DNA of 18,855 nucleotides, taken from Elusimicrobia bacterium UBA6262 (GTDB lineage: Bacteria > CAYTYR01 > UBA6262). The notes under the pieces are model-generated. The model saw nothing but the letters and a program-made list of their open reading frames with translations, had not been told where the DNA came from and did no database searches. The position numbers were made by a program, and so were the translations under genes. Location: the NCBI GenBank assembly GCA_002441095.1, contig DJVG01000004.1:1-18855 (forward strand), written 5' to 3'. Positions 14,139-18,855 of this stretch are shown in pieces (position 1 is the first letter of the stretch; every line of letters starts with the position of its first letter).

Positions 14139-15002
14139 ATGAGATGCAAGTATTTGCTAATTTTATTAATATTGATCTTCGCCGCAATTCTTTATAGCTC
14201 CACCGCAGGGGTTGCCAATGGCTCCGGCAGCTTTAACCAGGGCTTGGCAATTGGGCCATCTTCAGAACCCCCGATACCAATACCTGAGCCTGGGACTATG
14301 GTGCTATTTGGCAGTGGGATCTTTGGCTTGCTGGCTGCTTCGTTCAAGAAATTCTTCAGGCAGCTCAAAAGAGGCATGGATATATTCATGGCTGGAGTAG
14401 CTATCATAGTCACTGCTCCCTTATGGATACTGATCGCCATAGCGATTAAGCTGAATTCCAAAGGATCGGTTTTCTTTAAGCAGGACCGGGTAGGGGAAAA
14501 CACGCGCTACAATGAGAGACGCAAAGCCAGCCGGGGTACTGACCGCAGGACCGGACAGGGTTTTGGGCGCTCCTTTACCATGTATAAATTCCGGACCATG
14601 AAAATAGATGCTGAGCAGGAAACCGGCGCTATTTGGGCGCAGGAAAATGACCCTAGGATCACCTCCCTGGGTAGAGTGTTAAGAAAAACCCATTTAGATG
14701 AACTCCCTCAGTTTGTCAATGTGCTAAAGGGGCAAATGAGCATGATCGGGCCCAGGCCGGAGAGAGCCCAGCTCATACCTGCCTTAAATCAATCGATCAA
14801 AAAATATAATAAGCGGCTGAGAGTGAAGCCAGGCATTACCGGGTTGGCGCAAGTACGCCAGCATTATGATTCTACCCTGGGTGATGTGAAGAAGAAAGTC
14901 CATTATGACCTGTTATATATCAGGAAGATGTGCCTGCTGATGGACCTCAGGATCATCCTGGGAACCTTGGTGGTGATGCTGACTGGCAAAGGAGCAAGAT
15001 AA
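14139..15002 (+). CDS. polyprenyl-phosphate sugar-1-phosphate transferase with N-terminal PEP-CTERM-like hairpin
   Basis: ATG 14139 is preferred (GGAAGG at 14128-14133). Residues 1-26 are a signal-peptide-like helix (YLLILLILIFAAILYSSTAG). Then come a short Gly/Ser/Pro segment, PIPEPGT with Pro-Glu-Pro at 49-51, a second helix (MVLFGSGIFGLLAA), and a basic stretch (KKFFRQLKRG): a complete PEP-CTERM signal. It runs straight into a complete bacterial sugar transferase domain: re-entrant helix MDIFMAGVAIIVTAPLWILI, SKGSVFFKQDRVGEN, MYKFRTMKIDAE, the Asp187-Glu188 catalytic dyad in HLDELPQFVNVLKG, IGPRPER, and KPGITGLAQV. Such enzymes start EPS/O-antigen repeat units by loading a sugar phosphate onto undecaprenyl phosphate. 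The hairpin places the PEP motif in the periplasm and the catalytic part in the cytoplasm, so the topology is consistent. A classic PEP-CTERM protein follows downstream. Confidence 0.9.
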   Translation: MRCKYLLILLILIFAAILYSSTAGVANGSGSFNQGLAIGPSSEPPIPIPEPGTMVLFGSGIFGLLAASFKKFFRQLKRGMDIFMAGVAIIVTAPLWILIAIAIKLNSKGSVFFKQDRVGENTRYNERRKASRGTDRRTGQGFGRSFTMYKFRTMKIDAEQETGAIWAQENDPRITSLGRVLRKTHLDELPQFVNVLKGQMSMIGPRPERAQLIPALNQSIKKYNKRLRVKPGITGLAQVRQHYDSTLGDVKKKVHYDLLYIRKMCLLMDLRIILGTLVVMLTGKGAR

Positions 15003-15169
15003 AGAAAAGGCAAGAGACGTTCCTGGTTCGTCGTTGGTGGTTCGTCGTAAGAGCAAAGTGCAGTTTTAAGTTGAAAGTGTAAAGTGTTAAGTTAAGGTTT
15101 TAATCTGTGTAATCGTATTAAAGATATAGATTGAGAAAGGCATGTTAGAAAAGAGGGGAGGTGAAAATT
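15003..15169 (+). repeat. intergenic low-complexity repeats
   Basis: TGGTTCGTCGT occurs twice (15024-15034, 15038-15048; period 14). It is followed by the A/G-T-rich near-repeats GTTTTAAGTTGAAAGTG and TAAAGTGTTAAGTTAAGG, then the AATCTGTGTAATC word shared with the gdhA leader. No gene is visible here. Confidence 0.55.
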
Positions 15170-15796
15170 ATGAAAAAGGCGATTTTAGTAGCTCTATTTA
15201 GTTTACTAATGGCATCAACAGCTTTTGCAGTTCAGTTATTGCCAGGAACTTTTGGCGTAGCTACGACTGGAACAGCCGCTCCTGATGGTATCTTGGAAGC
15301 TTCCATTATTGATGCTCCTTTTACGGGCATTGATGCCAATGGCGTTGTTACATTCACTGGGACTCTAAATCAGTGGGTGTACTCCAACTCAACTGGGATG
15401 CTTTTTACCTATCTGTTCAGCAGCGATTCTTCGTCTATAAATGTGATCCAGCGTCTGTCCACTACTGATTATGCTGGTTGGACAACCGATGTGGATTCAC
15501 TACAGACTGAAGGTAATCCTTGGCCTCTATCCTTTGAGAGAAGTGTAGATGGAACAACGGTGAGTGGTGCGCATTATGTAATGGCACAGGGTAAAACCAG
15601 CAGTTTGTTATGGATCCAGACCAATGCTCCAAGCTATGGCTGGGGAAGTACCTCTCTAATTGATGGCGGGATAGCAAACATCGGGACCTATGCTCCTTCG
15701 GCGGCAGTTCCGGAACCAGGGACGATGATGCTCTTAGGCACTGGCTTACTGGGCATGATCGGTTACGGTAAAGTAAGATTCGGCAAGAAAGCTTAA
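15170..15796 (+). CDS. secreted PEP-CTERM sorting-domain protein
   Basis: ATG 15170 has a near-perfect GGGGAGGTGA at 15155-15164; the GTG at 15161 is part of that site. The 208-residue protein has a signal peptide (MKKAILVALFSLLMASTAFA), a Ser/Thr-rich body without cysteines, and a textbook PEP-CTERM tail from about residue 180: VPEPGTMMLLGTGLLGMIGYG and then the basic KVRFGKKA. Exosortase would cleave near the PEP motif and hand the protein to the EPS-associated surface. The exosortase itself is not in the window. The body contains FERSVDGTTVSGAHYVMAQG and other strand-rich stretches that fit no family I recognise. The strong ribosome binding site suggests abundant expression. Confidence 0.93.
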   Translation: MKKAILVALFSLLMASTAFAVQLLPGTFGVATTGTAAPDGILEASIIDAPFTGIDANGVVTFTGTLNQWVYSNSTGMLFTYLFSSDSSSINVIQRLSTTDYAGWTTDVDSLQTEGNPWPLSFERSVDGTTVSGAHYVMAQGKTSSLLWIQTNAPSYGWGSTSLIDGGIANIGTYAPSAAVPEPGTMMLLGTGLLGMIGYGKVRFGKKA

Positions 15797-15830
15797 GCTC
15801 ATTAATGCGCAGGGATTGGCATGATTGAAT

Positions 15831-15864
15831 GTGCGGTATCAGGGTTAATTCCCTGATACCGTAC
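15831..15864 (+). promoter_or_regulatory. large intergenic hairpin without T-tract
   Basis: GTGCGGTATCAGGG (15831-15844) pairs with CCCTGATACCGTAC (15851-15864), 14 bp with one G-U pair and a six-base TTAATT loop. No T-run follows, so it is more likely an mRNA-stabilising or processing hairpin between the PEP-CTERM gene and the small barrel gene than an intrinsic terminator. Confidence 0.65.
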
Positions 15865-15891
15865 AAGAGCTGGTATAAGGAAAGGTGAAAA

Positions 15892-16368
15892 ATGAAAAAA
15901 ATTATATTTTTAATACTTATGGTGCTGTCTTTTCCATCCATTGGTTACGCTAAAGGTTTAAGTATTGGTTTAGGTTATCCCTATGCTTCGTTAAAATATG
16001 ATTTTTCCGCCTTAGCTGTAGAGGGAAGATTTATCACTGCCTCAGGCATTAAGGTGTATTCCGGCCGGGGCTACTGGAATTTTTATGCTCATAAGGCACT
16101 GAAGGCTTTTGCCGGCGTAGAAGGTGGATATATCAGCTTTAATACCCTGGATACCAGAGGGACAGGGTATGAAAGGGCTTTATTTGTCGGCGGGGAATAC
16201 TTTATCAACCATTGGCTTTCATTACTGATAGATTATTCGCCAACACTAATATCACTAAAACATGCTGATAATGCCGCGGTTAAAGTCAACGGCGTGGAAT
16301 TTGTAGTAAATATTGGTCTTTATTTGCATTTTGGCGGAAAGACCGAAGGAGATGAAGATAATGAATAA
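15892..16368 (+). CDS. small exported beta-rich (barrel-like) protein
   Basis: ATG 15892 follows AAAGGTGA. The 158-residue protein has a signal peptide (MKKIIFLILMVLSFPSIGYA) and a mature region of alternating strands (GLSIGLGYPYASLKYDFS, RGYWNFYAHKALKAFAGVEG, RALFVGGEYFINHWLSLLIDY, VEFVVNIGLYLHFGG), which looks like a four-to-eight-stranded outer-membrane barrel. It lacks a recognisable family. The last eight bases overlap the start of the following propeller gene (ATGAATAA), implying translational coupling and a joint role at the surface. Confidence 0.7.
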   Translation: MKKIIFLILMVLSFPSIGYAKGLSIGLGYPYASLKYDFSALAVEGRFITASGIKVYSGRGYWNFYAHKALKAFAGVEGGYISFNTLDTRGTGYERALFVGGEYFINHWLSLLIDYSPTLISLKHADNAAVKVNGVEFVVNIGLYLHFGGKTEGDEDNE

Positions 16369-18022
16369 GCAGATCAGGAAATATTATAAAATCATCCCTT
16401 TGGGGCTAATTTCTGCGGTATTGCTATGCGGCTTTAGTTTGGATTCTTCTGCCGGCACTCATCTGGGCCTGGCCGATGCTGTTAAATCAAGGATACAACA
16501 GTTGAAAGAGGAAAAAGAAAAAAAAGATGAAGAAAACCTGGGTATCACCACCAGCAATGAAAATAATCAGGCACCTGTAATTTCAGCATTAACGGCAAAG
16601 TCTATGAGAATTTCCGTATCAACAAAGACTACAATTACCTGCAGCGCTACGGATCCTGATGATGACCGCCTGACCTATAGCTGGAGCGCAGCCAGCGGAA
16701 CTATTGCCGGGGCTGGCACACAAATTACCTGGACCGCCCCAGCCATAAGCGGTTCATATTTAATTTACTGCACAGTAGCAGATGGCCAAGGCGGTTCAGC
16801 TCAGAAAAGCGTGAAGATAACAGTTACTCCTATCGGTTGGACCAGGCAAATAGGCACCAATAGTATTGATGAGGGTGTGGGTGTGGCTACCGACAAGGAA
16901 GGGAATATTTATATCACTGGGTTTACTAATGCTAATCTTGATGGCAATACCAACCAGGGATCTGCGGATATATTTCTAACCAAGTATGATACTGCTGGAA
17001 CCAGGATTTGGACCAGACAGCTTGGCACCAGCGGGTCAGATCAGGGTTGGGGCGTGGGCACTGATTCTGCCGGGAATATTTATGTCACTGGCTGTACCTT
17101 TGGTAATCTTGATGGCAATACCAATCAGGGTTCCGGGGATATATTTTTAATAAAATATGATACCAGCGGGACCAGGATTTGGACCAAACAGCTTGGCACC
17201 ACTGTTGATGATGCGGGCTTGGGAGTGGCAGTGGATCCAGCCGATAATATTTATGTTACTGGCTATACCTTTGGCAATCTTGATGGCAATATAAATCAAG
17301 GCTGGTATGATATATTTTTAATAAAATATGATACCAGCGGGACCAAACACTGGACCAGGCAATTAGGCACCAATGCTATTGATGAGGGTTTGGGAGTGGC
17401 CACTGATCTTGCCGGGAATATTTATGTCACTGGGTTTACGGATGGTAATCTAAATGGCAATACTAATCAAGGGTCTGCGGATATATTTCTAACCAAGTAT
17501 AATACCACTGGAGCCAGGATCTGGACCAGACAGCTTGGCACCAGCGGATCAGATCAGGCCTGGGGCGTGGCTACTGATCCTACAGGGAATATTTATGTCA
17601 CTGGCTATACCTTTGGCGATCTTGATTACAATACCAATCAGGGTTCCGGGGATACTTTTTTAACCAAATATGATACTGGCGGGACCAAGCTTTGGACCAA
17701 ACAGCTTGGCACACGTATTGATGATGCGGGTTTGGGAGTGGCCACAGATCTCTCCGGGAATATTTATGTCACTGGGATGACTTTGGGTAGTCTTGATGAC
17801 AATACCAATCAAGGCGGGAATGATATATTTTTATCAATGTATGATGCCAGCGGGATCAAACTGTGGACCAAACAACTTGGCACAAGTGTTGATGATGCGG
17901 GTTTGGGAGTGGCCACAGATGCAGCAGGGAGTGTTTATGTCACTGGCTGGACTAATGGTAACCTAAGCGGCAATACTAATCAAGGCGGTTATGATATAGT
18001 ATTAATTAAGATCGTACCATAG
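16361..18022 (+). CDS. secreted Ig-like plus seven-bladed SBBP beta-propeller protein
   Basis: ATG 16361 is chosen with AAGGAG at 16346-16351; the ATG at 16352 lies directly on it. The 553-residue protein has a signal peptide (IIPLGLISAVLLCGF, cleavage near SAG), a short Lys/Glu-rich coiled coil, an Ig/PKD-like domain at about 60-150 (TITCSATDPDDDRLTYSWSA, YCTVADGQGGSAQKSVKI), and then seven 57-residue SBBP repeats from residue 160. Each repeat runs WTRQLGT ... GVATD..GNIYVTG.T.GNLDGNTNQG..DIFLTKYD. The seventh is cut at 52 residues by the stop codon. Seven repeats fit one seven-bladed beta-propeller. It lacks a PEP-CTERM tail. It probably mediates surface adhesion or carbohydrate/metal-ion binding; ligand unknown. 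Confidence 0.9.
   Translation: MNKQIRKYYKIIPLGLISAVLLCGFSLDSSAGTHLGLADAVKSRIQQLKEEKEKKDEENLGITTSNENNQAPVISALTAKSMRISVSTKTTITCSATDPDDDRLTYSWSAASGTIAGAGTQITWTAPAISGSYLIYCTVADGQGGSAQKSVKITVTPIGWTRQIGTNSIDEGVGVATDKEGNIYITGFTNANLDGNTNQGSADIFLTKYDTAGTRIWTRQLGTSGSDQGWGVGTDSAGNIYVTGCTFGNLDGNTNQGSGDIFLIKYDTSGTRIWTKQLGTTVDDAGLGVAVDPADNIYVTGYTFGNLDGNINQGWYDIFLIKYDTSGTKHWTRQLGTNAIDEGLGVATDLAGNIYVTGFTDGNLNGNTNQGSADIFLTKYNTTGARIWTRQLGTSGSDQAWGVATDPTGNIYVTGYTFGDLDYNTNQGSGDTFLTKYDTGGTKLWTKQLGTRIDDAGLGVATDLSGNIYVTGMTLGSLDDNTNQGGNDIFLSMYDASGIKLWTKQLGTSVDDAGLGVATDAAGSVYVTGWTNGNLSGNTNQGGYDIVLIKIVP
16838..18019 (+). repeat. seven tandem 171-bp coding repeats with a 513-bp superperiod
   Basis: Repeat starts are 16838, 17009, 17180, 17351, 17522, 17693 and 17864. 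Repeats 1 and 4 share TN.IDEG, 2 and 5 share SGSDQ.WGV, and 3, 6 and 7 share DDAGLGV, so the present set looks like ABC-ABC-C. Confidence 0.85.
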
Positions 18023-18037
18023 GGCTAGATCACTACT

Positions 18038-18055
18038 ATTATACCTAGGTATAAT
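18038..18055 (+). promoter_or_regulatory. perfect 18-bp palindrome overlapping the response-regulator promoter
   Basis: ATTATACCTAGGTATAAT is its own reverse complement. Its last base is the first base of the -35 box of the next promoter. There is no T-run and the stem is short and AT-rich, so an operator for a dimeric repressor or activator is the best reading. Confidence 0.6.
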
Positions 18056-18083
18056 TGACACTTTTTATAGTTAGGCCTATACT
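18055..18083 (+). promoter_or_regulatory. near-consensus promoter of the response-regulator gene
   Basis: TTGACA at 18055-18060, a 17-base spacer, and TATACT at 18078-18083. The ribosome binding site and ATG 18112 follow. Confidence 0.75.
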
Positions 18084-18111
18084 TTACAAAAAAGAAAGGA
18101 TAAGTAGAGAT

Positions 18112-18510
18112 ATGATTACAGATAATAAACACGTATATATTGTCGATGATGACGAGTCGGTATGCCGCTCGCTTAAATTGCTATTAACGACTTTCGGGTT
18201 TGAGGTGAGTACTTTCCTTTCCGCAGAGGAATACTTTAGCGCTGTGCCGAACAGTGATCCAGGTTGTTTAGTCATGGATATTCATATGCCGGGATTGAAC
18301 GGCTGGGAAGCGTTAAAAAAGAGCATTGAGCTCGGTGTTAATCGGCCGGTTATTATGATCTCTGCCAATAAAGCCGGCGGGAATAATGAGCGGGCTTTAA
18401 ATTCAGGGGCAGTAGGGTATTTATTAAAGCCGTTTACAGACCAGGCCTTGGTTGGCCTTATTCAGGGAGCTCTTGAAAAGAAAACAGCCCCCCCCCTCCA
18501 AGTTAGATAG
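18112..18510 (+). CDS. stand-alone FixJ-like response-regulator receiver
   Basis: ATG 18112 has AAAGGA at 18095-18100; a longer in-frame TTG start would lie in the promoter. The 132-residue protein is a single receiver domain: acidic pocket Asp12-Asp14 (VDDDES), phospho-acceptor Asp56 (LVMDIHMPG), Ser84 (MISA) and Lys106 (LLKPF). The sequence VYIVDDDESVCRSLKLLLTTFGFEV is typical of FixJ/TodT receivers, but the DNA-binding output domain is absent, so it would signal by protein contact or phosphotransfer. The last codons include a run of nine C (18488-18496). A PAS-domain sensor gene begins 113 bases downstream. Confidence 0.93.
   Translation: MITDNKHVYIVDDDESVCRSLKLLLTTFGFEVSTFLSAEEYFSAVPNSDPGCLVMDIHMPGLNGWEALKKSIELGVNRPVIMISANKAGGNNERALNSGAVGYLLKPFTDQALVGLIQGALEKKTAPPLQVR
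18488..18496 (+). repeat. nine-C homopolymer in the 3' end of the receiver gene
   Basis: Nine consecutive C encode Ala-Pro-Pro near the C-terminus. Loss of one C would read a different tail (PSKLDSKVNKGK) to a TGA about 30 bases beyond the present stop. Confidence 0.7.
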
Positions 18511-18538
18511 CAAGGTGAATAAAGGGAAGTGAATAATC

Positions 18539-18567
18539 TTGACAATTTGATTATTAGTATATTAAAT
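18539..18567 (+). promoter_or_regulatory. candidate promoter of the PAS-domain gene
   Basis: TTGACA at 18539-18544, a 17-base spacer, and TTAAAT at 18562-18567. Confidence 0.5.
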
Positions 18568-18623
18568 TATAGCATAGGGGTGGCCTACCCTTTAAGCAGT
18601 TGTAACTATAAAGGAAAAGGGAA

Positions 18624-18855
18624 ATGAAAAATAAAAAGCGTGTATCAATACACCAAACCAGAAACAATGAGCGCGTGCGTCTCAAAGGAGAAGTTGCTGG
18701 TTTACGAAAAAACCATACTGGGTTGGAAGAGAAAATTCGGAAACAAAAAATAGAGTTAAAGGCAAAAAATGGACAGTTAAAGAATGGGGCAGAGAAACAA
18801 ATAAGGGCAGAAGAACAGATCCACATCCGTACCAAGGCGATGGAATCCGCTGTTG
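18624..18855 (+). CDS. N-terminus of a coiled-coil/PAS sensor protein (3' partial)
   Basis: ATG 18624 (AAAGGAAAAGGGA just upstream) opens a frame that continues past the window end; 77 codons are visible. Residues 1-60 are charged helix/coiled coil (RLKGEVAGLRKN, LEEKIRKQKIELKAKN). They are followed by the start of a PAS domain (EEQIHIRTKAMESAV), the usual N-terminal boundary of a PAS fold in hybrid histidine kinases and diguanylate cyclases. With the adjacent receiver it probably forms a two-component pair; the kinase domain is not in view. Confidence 0.75.
   Translation, partial: MKNKKRVSIHQTRNNERVRLKGEVAGLRKNHTGLEEKIRKQKIELKAKNGQLKNGAEKQIRAEEQIHIRTKAMESAV

Noticed and set aside
15462..15941. 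159-codon open frame on the minus strand under the PEP-CTERM gene
   Set aside because: It overlaps the coding sequence and an intergenic hairpin, and its composition is that of a shadow frame.
16838..18019. CRISPR-like or tandem non-coding repeat array
   Set aside because: The 171-bp periodicity is in frame and encodes a recognised SBBP repeat protein.
18038..18055. Terminator of the propeller gene
   Set aside because: The palindrome has a short AT-rich stem, almost no loop and no following T-run.
18055..18111. Longer N-terminus for the receiver starting at TTG 18055
   Set aside because: That TTG is the -35 box of a promoter; ATG 18112 is the receiver start by homology.

Overview
The window reads as chromosomal DNA of a Gram-negative, probably uncultivated bacterium. 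Signal peptides, an OmpA-type lipoprotein, outer-membrane barrels, a type II secretion/pilus-like pseudopilin, PEP-CTERM sorting signals and an Rhs locus together are typical of lineages such as Omnitrophota or other environmental, EPS-making diderms; that placement is inference. All supportable genes are on the + strand. No tRNA, rRNA or CRISPR array was seen.

Region 1 (1-2290) is the end of an Rhs/polymorphic-toxin locus. It holds the C-terminal tip of a first Rhs-type protein with a small putative immunity gene and a terminator, then a 5'-truncated 'orphan' Rhs core with a different, AT-rich C-terminal module and a two-helix membrane protein as putative immunity partner, then another short Rhs scrap. 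Region 2 (2289-3357) is a RAYT-family (REP-associated tyrosine transposase) element bounded by 16-bp inverted repeats, with diverged end-like copies to its left.

Region 3 (3369-5267) is the most interesting regulatory unit. The 3' remnant of a GAF-ANTAR RNA-binding antiterminator abuts the RAYT element. It is followed by a promoter, two hairpins with six-base loops that both fit the ANTAR consensus (A at 1, G at 4), an intrinsic terminator, and then gdhA (NADP-type glutamate dehydrogenase). This looks like an ANTAR-controlled nitrogen-assimilation gene whose adjacent regulator has been decapitated.

Region 4 (5278-13913) starts at a good promoter and carries twelve tightly packed genes: a helical exported protein, a DUF3078-like barrel, MscL with a zinc-ribbon tail, an SRPBCC protein, a two-helix membrane protein, a pseudopilin, an OmpA lipoprotein, an AlkD-type DNA glycosylase, an alpha/beta hydrolase (probably with an ATT start), an FMN reductase-like flavoprotein, a TylF-type methyltransferase and a DUF1571 protein. 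The mix suggests envelope maintenance and stress functions in one long transcription unit.

Region 5 (14050-18022) is a surface/EPS-related group. It contains a sugar-phosphate transferase whose N-terminus carries a signal-anchor and a PEP-CTERM-like hairpin (an unusual fusion), a classic PEP-CTERM secreted protein, a small barrel, and a secreted Ig-like plus seven-repeat SBBP beta-propeller whose repeats show a three-repeat superperiod. Region 6 (18038-18855) is a signalling pair: a stand-alone FixJ-like receiver behind a near-consensus promoter overlapped by a perfect 18-bp palindrome, and the start of a coiled-coil/PAS sensor protein running off the window.
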